From Syntrophobacter fumaroxidans MPOB (GTDB lineage Bacteria; Desulfobacterota; Syntrophobacteria; Syntrophobacterales; Syntrophobacteraceae), in NCBI RefSeq assembly GCF_000014965.1, contig NC_008554.1, forward strand, positions 3,336,001 through 3,400,000: 64,000 bases of DNA. Reading direction: 5' to 3'. The notes beneath the pieces were generated by a model, which saw only the letters and a program-made list of their open reading frames with translations, searched no databases and had not been told where the DNA came from. Within the stretch, counting starts at the first letter, position 1, and every line of letters begins with the position of its first letter. Positions 28,453-36,373 of this stretch are shown piece by piece. Position numbers and translations under genes: made by a program.

Positions 28453-29598
28453 TTATCCTATCTTCGCATCCGCGTTGATTGAATCCAGGCCCCTGATCCT
28501 TTCGTTTTCCGGGCGGATGGGGTGCATCGGGTCCTTTTGCGGATACGAACCCAGGATTTTCAGAAAAGACACGTGATTCTTGAGTTCCGCCAACGCTTCT
28601 TTTACCTCTTCGTCGTCCGCGTGTCCTTCAAAATCGACATAGAACAGGTACTGCCACCGCATCATGCGGTTGGGGCGCGATTCGATGCGGCTCATGTTCA
28701 CCGCCTTGCGTGAAAAAGGTTTCAGAGCGGAAAAGAGCGCGCCGGGCTGGTCGGCCACGGCGAAGAGCACGGAGGTCTTGTCCTTGCCGGTCTTGGGATT
28801 GTGGTGGTCTGCAAGCGCCAGGAAGCGCGTGGTGTTCCCGGCGTGGTCCTCGATGCGTTCGGCAAGAATGGGCAGCCCATAGTGCCGCGCGGCGTAAAGG
28901 TTGCATATGGCTGCTCCGGCGGGGTCTTTGCGGGCCAGGAGCGCGGCGCCGTACGTGGATGCGCATTCGTGCTGTTCGGCGTGTTTGAGCTTTTCCATGA
29001 GCCATTGCCGGGATTGTTCCAGGGTCTGCGGGTGGGCGTACAATCGTTGGACGTCGTCGATGGATTTTGCGCGTCCGCAGAGGTAGTGGGCGATTTCGAG
29101 GTAGCACTCGCCGACCACGTTCACTTCCTTTTCGTACAGGAGATCCATGCTGAGTCCGATCCCGCCCTGGAGAGAATTCTCGATGGGAATGACCGCGGTG
29201 TCCACCTTGCCCTTGGTCAGAGCGTCAAAAACGTCTTCGATGGTCGGGCACGCGACATATTGGGCGGCGTGGCCGTAAAAAGAAAGCGCCGCCAGGTGGG
29301 AATAGGTCCATTCCGGACCGAGGAATGCCACGCGCAAAGGAACCTGCAGAATCCGGGAAGCGGAGAAGATTTCACGGTAGATCGAACGCAGGGAATACTC
29401 GGACAGAGGCCCGGGATTGAGGCGGTTGAGGCGGTCGAAAATGATTTCCTCGCGTTCCGGATGAAACAGGGGCAAGCCCTTGTCCGCTTTGAGCCGTCCC
29501 ACCTGCAGGGCCAGTTCCATCCTGGCGTTGAGGAGATTCAGCAGGTTGGTGTCGATGCCGTCTATGGCTTGTCGCAGTTTTTCCAGTTCTTCTTGCAC
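28453..29598 (-). CDS. pheA: Chorismate mutase/prephenate dehydratase (P-protein)
   Basis: The 381-residue protein has an N-terminal AroQ chorismate mutase (about 1-90; IDGIDTNLLNLLNARMELA), a prephenate dehydratase domain (LGPEWTYSHLAA, PIENSLQGGIG, NTTRFL) and a C-terminal ACT domain (ADQPGALFSALKPF; IESRP) for feedback by phenylalanine. The start is GTG 29598, with AGGGGAG seven bases upstream; a longer reading is open but has no such site. It makes phenylpyruvate, and the Phe/Tyr attenuator upstream fits this role. Confidence 0.95.
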   Translation of the reverse strand: MQEELEKLRQAIDGIDTNLLNLLNARMELALQVGRLKADKGLPLFHPEREEIIFDRLNRLNPGPLSEYSLRSIYREIFSASRILQVPLRVAFLGPEWTYSHLAALSFYGHAAQYVACPTIEDVFDALTKGKVDTAVIPIENSLQGGIGLSMDLLYEKEVNVVGECYLEIAHYLCGRAKSIDDVQRLYAHPQTLEQSRQWLMEKLKHAEQHECASTYGAALLARKDPAGAAICNLYAARHYGLPILAERIEDHAGNTTRFLALADHHNPKTGKDKTSVLFAVADQPGALFSALKPFSRKAVNMSRIESRPNRMMRWQYLFYVDFEGHADDEEVKEALAELKNHVSFLKILGSYPQKDPMHPIRPENERIRGLDSINADAKIG

Positions 29599-29717
29599 GT
29601 GTTTCTCCCCTGATCGTCGTTTCGCGACGTGGTCCGGTACCGCCCTCGAATCGGGTTTCACAGCGGTCTTCGCGCCGTGGGGACCCGAAGGCTTCGATGT
29701 CCCGCGCCATTCCCCGT

Positions 29718-30755
29718 TCAATTCTCCCGAATCGTTTCGTCCACCCGGATGCCGAAATGCCTGCCCGCCCGCTCAAGACACACGAGAACGGAATCTCCGA
29801 CGGCGAGCCCGGCCACCGAAACGGCCTTACCATCCGGCCTGGAGAGCCGTATGGTCTCGGCGTTCTGCAAAAGGATCGAACCGGTGACCCCTTCGCAGTC
29901 CGCCTCAATCAAAAGCAGCGGACGACGTTCGATTTTCACGCGTCCCACCGTTGCTGCCCGGGCAGAACCTTTGCCGTCGACAACGCAGACGCCGTCCCCC
30001 GAATGCAGTTCGCTCAAATAGCGGGTCAACGTCCCCGGCACCCTGACGTAGGCGTGGACCGGCCCGGCATTGACCCGGAAAGGCCGCGGCGCCACGTATG
30101 GGTTCGGCTTCGATTCGGCTTGCACCAGGAAAAGGAAACCGCTCGAATTGCCCACCAGCAGCCCCTCGCCTTCCGTCATGAGCGTACACGTGTCGACGCA
30201 GACCCGATCGCCCATCCCTGCCGGGCGGATTGCCGTGATGCGGGCGACCGTCGGGAAAACCTTTTCTTCGGCGGCCTTCACACGCGCGATCATGGCCTTC
30301 AGCTCCCCCGGCGTCGAAGCCTGAATCACCACGCCCCGAACGCCCTTTTCCAGTATGCCCAGCGCCAGATCGATCTCCTCGATCGTGCGGACGGGCAAAA
30401 GGATGTCGCCGCCGCGGGCGAGGAGGTTTTCCAGGGGAATGATTTCCCACGGGGTTGTGCGCGGGGCTTCCTCCGACGTGTTGCCCGCGGAGGAACCGGA
30501 GGCCCCGATAACAATGCGGCCCCGGCCAAGGGACTGCACGATTCTCGCTTCATCCGCGGGGGAATCGAGCATTTCGAAGAACACGTCCACACCCGGTTTG
30601 AGGTCCCCGTCCGGGCTCACGGTGGTGATGCGGCCGAGAGCCTTGATCCCGCTTTCCAGGCCTGCGGGCACGACAAGAGCGTCCGCACCGCTTTCCAGGG
30701 CCGTGGTCACCATGTCCTTGGACCACCGATCCAGTCTGACCCAGGCCTCTTTCAC
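29718..30755 (-). CDS. 3-dehydroquinate synthase II (archaeal type)
   Basis: The 345-residue protein belongs to the DHQ synthase II family (MJ1249/AroB'), which makes 3-dehydroquinate from 2-amino-3,7-dideoxy-D-threo-hept-6-ulosonate with NAD+. Recognisable segments are KEAWVRLDRWSKDMVTTALE, MGDRVCVDTCTLM and EGLLVGNSSGFLF. The start GTG at 30755 follows AAAGGAAG. The partner aldolase AroA' is not in this window. First structural gene after the attenuator. Confidence 0.92.
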   Translation of the reverse strand: MKEAWVRLDRWSKDMVTTALESGADALVVPAGLESGIKALGRITTVSPDGDLKPGVDVFFEMLDSPADEARIVQSLGRGRIVIGASGSSAGNTSEEAPRTTPWEIIPLENLLARGGDILLPVRTIEEIDLALGILEKGVRGVVIQASTPGELKAMIARVKAAEEKVFPTVARITAIRPAGMGDRVCVDTCTLMTEGEGLLVGNSSGFLFLVQAESKPNPYVAPRPFRVNAGPVHAYVRVPGTLTRYLSELHSGDGVCVVDGKGSARAATVGRVKIERRPLLLIEADCEGVTGSILLQNAETIRLSRPDGKAVSVAGLAVGDSVLVCLERAGRHFGIRVDETIREN

Positions 30756-30820
30756 ACGTCTTCCTTTCTCCGGTAGAGGGCGATTTCCTCCGGAAAGGTC
30801 CGGCACACCTCGGTGTCTTC

Positions 30821-30856
30821 CGCATCGAATCCCGGGCACGCATCGAATCCCGGGGA
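30821..30856. repeat. 18-bp tandem duplication
   Basis: CGCATCGAATCCCGGGCA (30821-30838) is repeated as CGCATCGAATCCCGGGGA (30839-30856), 17 of 18 identical. It lies between the attenuator terminator and the first structural gene. Confidence 0.8.
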
Positions 30857-30861
30857 CACAA

Positions 30862-30892
30862 ATGAAAGAGCCGCAGGCGGGACCTGCGGCTC
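30862..30892 (-). terminator. Attenuator terminator of the aromatic operon
   Basis: On the minus strand GAGCCGCAGG (30892-30883) and CCTGCGGCTC (30877-30868) form a perfect 10-bp stem with a five-base loop, followed by TTTCATT. Its 5' arm includes GCAGGTC (30887-30881), complementary to GACCTGC at 30928-30922 just past the leader peptide, giving an alternative antiterminator pairing of seven bases. Confidence 0.88.
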
Positions 30893-30926
30893 TTGGCTGA
30901 CGAAGCGCGTAAACAGTCGATGCAGG

Positions 30927-30980
30927 TCACCGCTTTCTGTTGGTAAAGCAATAATAAAAGAAGAAACCGCAAACCGACAT
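30927..30980 (-). CDS. Phe/Tyr-rich leader peptide of the aromatic operon
   Basis: A 17-codon frame encodes MSVCGFFFYYCFTNRKR. Six of residues 6-12 are Phe or Tyr (FFFYY-C-F), as in the pheA leader of enteric bacteria. It has an AAGGGAAG-type ribosome site, follows a promoter by about 40 bases, and is followed directly by the antiterminator and terminator segments. Stalling at Phe or Tyr codons when charged tRNA is scarce would favour antitermination. Too short for routine gene calling. Confidence 0.88.
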   Translation of the reverse strand: MSVCGFFFYYCFTNRKR

Positions 30981-31018
30981 CTCTGCTTCCCTTTCTCAAG
31001 TGTGCGATACTTTTTCAA

Positions 31019-31046
31019 AATAAAAGGACAATCGGCCGGCTGTCAA
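31019..31046 (-). promoter_or_regulatory. Sigma-70 promoter of the aromatic operon
   Basis: On the minus strand, TTGACA (31046-31041) is followed after 16 bases by TTTATT (31024-31019). The position suits transcription through the leader peptide at 30980. Confidence 0.7.
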
Positions 31047-31338
31047 GAACATTATTACGGGGGCTATTTTCGCCGGTCGAATCCAGTCCCGGTTGACCCT
31101 GGTTCCCGGCCCGGTTCCGATCTGCTGGACAATCTCGGGCAGAGTCATATATTAGTAACAAGAAGCAGTGAGTCCAATGTGTACCGGTGCCTTACCGGCT
31201 CGAGCCGACCTCACGCGGGGCCGATCGGGAAACGGGTTCCCGGAAGAGGGGTGGTTTGCGCCGGGGACCGGTCGTTTTGCCGCCAAGTCGTTTTGCCGCG
31301 GACAATTTCCCGGAATGAATGAAAGAGAGGTGATCCGA

Positions 31339-32796
31339 GTGGCCTCGGTGAGAGACTTCAAGAAAGTTTCCGATACCGTATGGGAAATACCTTCGAGCTA
31401 CAAGGACGGCATGCGCGTGCCCGCCCGGATATATGCCACGGAGCGGCTGATCCGGGAGATGGACGACGGAGTGATCGACCAGGTGACAAACGTCGCCACC
31501 CTTCCCGGGATTGTGGGCCATGCGTTTTGCATGCCCGACGGGCACTGGGGTTACGGTTTCCCCATCGGGGGGGTGGCGGCCATGGATGCCCGTTCGGGGG
31601 TCATTTCGCCCGGCGGCATCGGGTTCGACGTCAACTGCGGGATGCGGTTGGTGTTGACCAATCTGAGCTTCGGAGAGGTCAGGGAGCGACTGCGAGACTT
31701 GGTGGACCGGCTCTTCGAGAGGGTTCCCGCGGGGGTGGGCAGCACGGGTTTGCTCAAGATTTCGCAGGATGAATTCCGGCGCGTGGTGGAGGAAGGTGCC
31801 CGCTGGTGCGTCAGGAACGGCTACGGATGGGACGAAGACCTGGAGCGCACCGAGGAATTCGGCTGCATTTCGGGGGCCGATGCGTCCAAAATCAGCAACA
31901 AGGCCGTTGAGCGAGGATACAAACAAATCGGCACCCTGGGTTCGGGCAACCACTACCTGGAGATCCAGGTGGTGAAGCCGGAGAACATTTTCGATCCTCA
32001 ACTGGCGCGAGCCTTCGGCATCACCCTGCCCGAACAGGTGGCCGTCATGTTTCATTGCGGGAGCAGGGGCTTCGGTCACCAGGTGGCCACGGATTATCTG
32101 CAGCTGTTTCTCAAAGTCATGGAAAAGAAGTACGGCATAAGGATTCTGGACCGTGAGCTGGCCTGTGCTCCGTTCAATTCCCCGGAAGGCCGCGATTACT
32201 TTGCCGCCATGAAATGCGCCGTCAACATGTCTTTTGCCAACCGCCAGGTCATTCTGCACCGGGTGAGGGAGGTATTCTCCGATGTGTTCGGACGCGATCC
32301 CGCCGAAATGGGGCTTCACCAGGTTTACGATGTCGCCCACAACACGGCCAAGCTCGAAGAACACATCCTTGACGGGCAGCCTCGGCAGCTCCTGGTGCAC
32401 CGCAAGGGAGCCACTCGTGCGTTCGGCCCGGGAGCCCACGCGCTGCCGCCGGTCTATCGGAATACGGGACAACCGGTCATTGTCGGAGGCAGCATGGAGA
32501 CAGGCTCATACCTGTTGGCAGGAGTCGAGACCGGTTCCCAGACCTTCTTCAGCACCGCGCACGGCAGCGGCCGAACCATGAGCCGAAAACAGGCCAAAAG
32601 AATGTTCCAGGGCAAGCAACTCCAGCGGGATATGGAAGGGCGAGGCATCTACGTGCGGACCGTTTCCTTCTCGGGATTGGCGGAAGAAGCCGGTCCCGCC
32701 TACAAGGACATCGACGAGGTGGTCGGCGCCACCGAACTGGCCGGTATCAGCAGACGGGTTGCACGATTGATTCCCGTGGGGAATGTCAAGGGATGA
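31339..32796 (+). CDS. rtcB: RNA-splicing ligase RtcB
   Basis: RtcB seals RNA 2',3'-cyclic phosphate and 5'-OH ends using GTP and Mn2+. The 485-residue protein has the metal and guanylate-site segments GFDVNCGMR, GSGNHYLE, HCGSRGFGH and STAHGSGR; the His in the last is the expected guanylylation residue. The GTG at 31339 follows AGAGGTG by six bases and gives the usual N-terminus (VSDTVWEIPSSYKDGMRVP). An ATG at 31315 is also in frame. It is followed by a CobW-like GTPase and archease. Confidence 0.95.
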   Translation: MASVRDFKKVSDTVWEIPSSYKDGMRVPARIYATERLIREMDDGVIDQVTNVATLPGIVGHAFCMPDGHWGYGFPIGGVAAMDARSGVISPGGIGFDVNCGMRLVLTNLSFGEVRERLRDLVDRLFERVPAGVGSTGLLKISQDEFRRVVEEGARWCVRNGYGWDEDLERTEEFGCISGADASKISNKAVERGYKQIGTLGSGNHYLEIQVVKPENIFDPQLARAFGITLPEQVAVMFHCGSRGFGHQVATDYLQLFLKVMEKKYGIRILDRELACAPFNSPEGRDYFAAMKCAVNMSFANRQVILHRVREVFSDVFGRDPAEMGLHQVYDVAHNTAKLEEHILDGQPRQLLVHRKGATRAFGPGAHALPPVYRNTGQPVIVGGSMETGSYLLAGVETGSQTFFSTAHGSGRTMSRKQAKRMFQGKQLQRDMEGRGIYVRTVSFSGLAEEAGPAYKDIDEVVGATELAGISRRVARLIPVGNVKG

Positions 32797-32838
32797 AACG
32801 ATCCGGGCCGATGCGGCCGTAGAGGACAGAGCTGCGCC

Positions 32839-33735
32839 ATGGAAGCCAGAACCCCCCTTACATTGATCACCGGATCGCTGGGCTGCGGCAAGACAACCCT
32901 GGTCAGGAGGATCCTGCGCGCCGGAGGCCGGCGGATGGCCGTATTGATGAACGAATTCGGCGAGATTCCTATAGACAGCAGGGTGATACAGGGGGAGAAC
33001 ATCGAGATCGTAGAGCTTGCCGGCGGGTGCGTGTGCTGTTCCATGACGGGGGAATTCGAGGCGGCGATAAGGGAAATCATCGAAAAGGTCCGGCCCGAAT
33101 GCATCATCGTCGAAGCCACCGGGCTGGCGGAGGCAGATGCCCTGGTGTTCGAGGTCGAGGATAACCTGCCGGACGTGCGGCTCGACTGCGTGGTTTGTAT
33201 CGTCGACGCTTACATGAGTGTCCGTCATCCCCATGTGGGGCACACCGCCCGGAACCATCTGAGAGCGGCGCACATCGTCCTGATCAACAAGATCGACCTG
33301 GTGGCGACGGCCGACGTAAAGGAGGTGGAAGCCCGGGTCAGGGGGCTCAACCGCAACGCGGTGCTTTTCAAGACCGTCGGTTGCGATGTGGACCCCCTTC
33401 TCCTGTTCGGCCTCGAGCTCGAAAACCACCCCGTGTTCACCAGCAGACGCGGTGAGCCCGAGTTCCAGTCGTTCGTTTTCACTTCGCGAGTCCTGCTCGA
33501 TGATCGGAAATTCCACAAACTGGTTTCAGAGCTTCCGGAATGCGTCTACCGCGCCAAGGGATTTGCACGCTTTCCGGGAGGCAGCTATCTGTTCAACTTC
33601 GTGGTGGGACGGGTCGACATCGAGGCGTTTCCCGCCGACAGAACCCAGCTCGTGTTCATCGGCCGGGGTCTCAACACATTCCGCGAAGCCATCCTGGCCG
33701 GCCTCAAAGGTTGTGAGGTGCGGGATGAGCTATGA
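32839..33735 (+). CDS. CobW/COG0523-family GTPase, possible metallochaperone
   Basis: The 298-residue P-loop GTPase has Walker A GSLGCGKTT (12-20), the metal-binding CVCC (64-67, GGCVCCSM) and INKIDL. C-terminal CobW-type beta domain from about 200. Family members deliver Zn, Co, Fe or other metals to client proteins. It lies between rtcB and the archease gene and overlaps the latter by 11 bases, so RtcB, a metal-dependent ligase, may be its client. This is inference from context. Confidence 0.9.
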   Translation: MEARTPLTLITGSLGCGKTTLVRRILRAGGRRMAVLMNEFGEIPIDSRVIQGENIEIVELAGGCVCCSMTGEFEAAIREIIEKVRPECIIVEATGLAEADALVFEVEDNLPDVRLDCVVCIVDAYMSVRHPHVGHTARNHLRAAHIVLINKIDLVATADVKEVEARVRGLNRNAVLFKTVGCDVDPLLLFGLELENHPVFTSRRGEPEFQSFVFTSRVLLDDRKFHKLVSELPECVYRAKGFARFPGGSYLFNFVVGRVDIEAFPADRTQLVFIGRGLNTFREAILAGLKGCEVRDEL

Positions 33736-34156
33736 ATACCTGGAGGATATCGCCACGGCGGACGTGGCCTTCGAGGCTCGCGGGCTAACGCTGGAAGAAC
33801 TGTTTGTCTCGGCCGCCGACGCCACCATGAATGTCATGGTGTCCGATCTCGATACCATCGACGGGATTCTGGGCAAGGCCATTCACGTGGAGGCGGACGC
33901 CGTCGACATGCTGCTCTTCGAGCTGCTCCAGGAATTGATCTTCTTCAAGGACGCCGAGCGGCTTCTGCTGAGGGTGCGCGATGTCAGAATCGAAGGGCGG
34001 GAAGGCTGCTTTACCCTGGACGCCGAGGCTGCCGGCGAAGAGCTCGATCCGGCGAAACACGACCTGGCCGTCGATGTGAAAGCGGTCACGCTGCACCGTT
34101 ACCGGGTGGAGCGAACCGCGTCGGGCTGGGAAGCGACGGTCATTCTCGATATTTGA
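33725..34156 (+). CDS. Archease, RtcB activator
   Basis: This 143-residue protein has the archease pattern: YEYLEDIATADVAFEARG near the start and DMLLFELLQELIFFKD in the middle, ending WEATVILDI. Archease speeds RtcB guanylylation and ligation and widens its NTP use; acidic residues near the N-terminus and C-terminus bind metal. The ATG lies inside the end of the cobW-like gene. Confidence 0.92.
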   Translation: MSYEYLEDIATADVAFEARGLTLEELFVSAADATMNVMVSDLDTIDGILGKAIHVEADAVDMLLFELLQELIFFKDAERLLLRVRDVRIEGREGCFTLDAEAAGEELDPAKHDLAVDVKAVTLHRYRVERTASGWEATVILDI

Positions 34157-34219
34157 TGTACCGGGCGGCGAAGGGGTCTGCGTCGGAAGTCTGCGCGGAG
34201 CGAAAACGCCTGCCAAGGT

Positions 34220-34714
34220 TTACTGTTCCTTGATCCCCCTTTTGGCCAGTTCCTCGGAGATTCTCCTGTCGGGTCCCCGGCCGGCGTCTTCCCCCTCGTC
34301 CTCCACGGCTGAACCGCCCCCCCTGTAGGTCTGGTACATTCGCTTCGCTTCCGCGTAGTCCACGTAAAAGGAATCGCCGTTGGCAAATTTGAACAGGATG
34401 ATCAACTCCCTGTCGGCTGAAACTATCTTGTAGGCCAGCTCGCCGGTCATCTTGCTGCATTCTTCCGAAATGCAGCCGATTCTCTCATCGAGCGCCACCG
34501 TAACGAACTTGCGCTTTTCATCCAGGGAGACCACGCTGCTGCCCGGATAGCCGCGCATGACGGCGTCGAGTTGCCGTTTGAGCGAATGCGGGTGCCCGGA
34601 ACCCTTACGCGCCGCGTCAGAGGCGCCGATTGACCATGGAACGGCCAGAACCACCGCGAGAACCGTGGTCACGGCTGCCATCGCCCCCCAAGCCTGTTTG
34701 CTTCTTCTTGTCAT
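34220..34714 (-). CDS. Hypothetical exported protein
   Basis: A 164-residue protein with an N-terminal hydrophobic segment (about 10-30) that looks like a signal peptide or anchor. The mature part has two Cys (IGCISEECSK) that could form a disulfide. The C-terminus is charged and Gly-rich. GGAG precedes the ATG. No family recognised. Convergent with the archease gene. Confidence 0.65.
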   Translation of the reverse strand: MTRRSKQAWGAMAAVTTVLAVVLAVPWSIGASDAARKGSGHPHSLKRQLDAVMRGYPGSSVVSLDEKRKFVTVALDERIGCISEECSKMTGELAYKIVSADRELIILFKFANGDSFYVDYAEAKRMYQTYRGGGSAVEDEGEDAGRGPDRRISEELAKRGIKEQ

Positions 34715-34816
34715 TCGGGAATCTCCATGCCGGCTCCCAGACGATTGCCAAGCGGCATCACCATCGAAATCCCGCCGCCGCGGCCATGAAGCTAACCTTT
34801 CCCGGGGATTTTTTCA

Positions 34817-34844
34817 ACAGGCTTCGTGACACAGGCTTCGTGAG
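34817..34844. repeat. 14-bp tandem duplication
   Basis: ACAGGCTTCGTGAC (34817-34830) is followed at once by ACAGGCTTCGTGAG (34831-34844), 13 of 14 identical, in the gap between two small minus-strand genes. Confidence 0.75.
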
Positions 34845-34948
34845 ACGGGGCGACCATGGCGTTTTCAAGCCTCACTGAACAAGCCGACCTGCAACGGCAG
34901 TCCGGCCGGGATACTCGCAAGACGGTATTCGAAAGAAAATGAAGCGGC

Positions 34949-35203
34949 TCAGCGATTCGAGGCGAGGTCGTTTTGCGCGTTTTCGGGCCGGCCGCGCATC
35001 GATGCGGGAAGGCGAACCGTCTTGGGGCTGCGGCGACGGACGATCACCGAAATGAATGGAAGCACCAGGAAATGGCGGCGACATGTCGAGCATCTGTACA
35101 GTCGGCTTCCCGGGAAGAAGCGCATCCACCCCCTGCGATGCACCCTGGAACCCGGCCTGCCGCACGCCGGACACTTGTTGCCGCCGTACCGGACGCACCA
35201 CAT
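34949..35203 (-). CDS. Small zinc-ribbon protein
   Basis: An 84-residue basic protein with two Cys pairs, CPAC (11-14) and CSTC (38-41), spaced as a treble-clef or zinc-ribbon fold, followed by a hydrophobic stretch (HFLVLPFISVIV) that might be a membrane segment. GGAGGCAGGAA precedes the ATG at 35203. Another frame across the same DNA lacks such features. Function unknown. Confidence 0.55.
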   Translation of the reverse strand: MWCVRYGGNKCPACGRPGSRVHRRGWMRFFPGSRLYRCSTCRRHFLVLPFISVIVRRRSPKTVRLPASMRGRPENAQNDLASNR

Positions 35204-35851
35204 TTCCTGCCTCCTCCTGCCAAGAGAAACCACTGCATGGCTTGAAGTCCTTCATACGGCCCCTTGACTCCCACTTTTAGAAGCTGTTCGAAAGATCGAG
35301 TAACTGCGGGATTCTTGGGCTGAACCAAGCTTCATATGCTTTGACCAGGCAAATATTAACATTTTTTAATATAGAGTCGGCGCTCGGTCAAGCGTATTTA
35401 CGGCCAAACATATGTATTTGAATCAATCTGAAGAACACCTTATGGAATCACGTCTATCCGTGGCCGACGTTGCGTGGGCGCCTGCCCGTAACACCTCTCC
35501 CCGCGCCGGCCGAAAGCCGGCTCGGTTGAGAAGAAATGTGGTTCCCGCCGTCGCCTGAACGACGGGCGCACAGGTGGATCTGTCGGGAGGATTTCCGGCA
35601 TCGAACACTGTGGCTGCCGGGTCAAATAGGCTGCCGTGCTGGAGGGAGAAAAATTGCATTAGGCATATATTAAAACACGGTGTAGAATGTCAAATAGATA
35701 TGCGAACTCTTTAATTCATTATCGTATTGCTTTCCGGGTGCGGATGAATCTCCGGGGATGTGACGGCGACCGGCACCGCGGTTGAAAGTGTCCCCGGAGG
35801 GGCGTCGCGTTCGTCATACCGCGCCGATAGGCCAGGCCGGAAGGGAGGGAA
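35204..35851. other. AT-rich gap with palindrome
   Basis: No gene is supported. ATATTAA (35353-35359) and TTAATAT (35366-35372) form an inverted repeat with a six-base centre that could be an operator. A second AT-rich patch near 35660-35710 probably holds the promoter of the response regulator gene. Confidence 0.45.
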
Positions 35852-36373
35852 ATGAGCGGGAAGCAAAAGAGGTTCACCATACTGATGGCGGACGATGACG
35901 AAGATGATTGCATGCTTGTAAGGGATGCATTCAATGAGAACCGTTTGCGAAATGCGCTCCACTGTGTCCGGGACGGTGAAGCTTTGATGGATTATCTCTG
36001 CCGTCGAGGCGCCTACTCTGACGAATCTCTTGCTCCGCTTCCGGATTTGATCCTGCTGGATTTGAACATGCCGAAAAAAGACGGCCGGGAAGCCCTCCGG
36101 GAGATCAAGTCCAATCCCGCCCTGCGCCGCATTCCGGTGGTGGTCCTGACCACGTCCATACGGGACGAGGACATTTGCCAGAGCTACGACATGGGGGCCA
36201 ATTCTTACATCACCAAACCTCTGTCGTTCGACGAGCTCGTGACGGCTATCGAGCGGCTTGGCAACTACTGGTTCGGTACGGTGACCCTGCATCTGGGCAA
36301 GAAGAAGCAACGGGAGGAACTCAACGGCTGTTCCTCTCCGGGCGCCTCGCCCCGTTCGCGCGGCCAGGGTTAA
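35852..36373 (+). CDS. Single-domain response regulator (Rcp1-like)
   Basis: The 173-residue protein is a receiver domain with the acidic pocket DDDEDD, phosphoacceptor in LILLDLNMPKKDG, Thr in VVVLTTS and Lys in YITKPLSF. The long insertion before the phosphorylation site and the lack of an output domain match Rcp1-type regulators that pair with phytochrome-like or hybrid kinases. About 25 extra residues follow the receiver. GGGAGGG precedes the ATG. It ends overlapping the convergent gene by four bases. Confidence 0.9.
   Translation: MSGKQKRFTILMADDDEDDCMLVRDAFNENRLRNALHCVRDGEALMDYLCRRGAYSDESLAPLPDLILLDLNMPKKDGREALREIKSNPALRRIPVVVLTTSIRDEDICQSYDMGANSYITKPLSFDELVTAIERLGNYWFGTVTLHLGKKKQREELNGCSSPGASPRSRGQG

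Noticed and set aside
34872-35255. A 127-codon minus-strand frame overlapping the small zinc-ribbon gene
   Set aside because: The alternative frame has paired Cys motifs and a good ribosome site, so it is preferred; this one shows neither.
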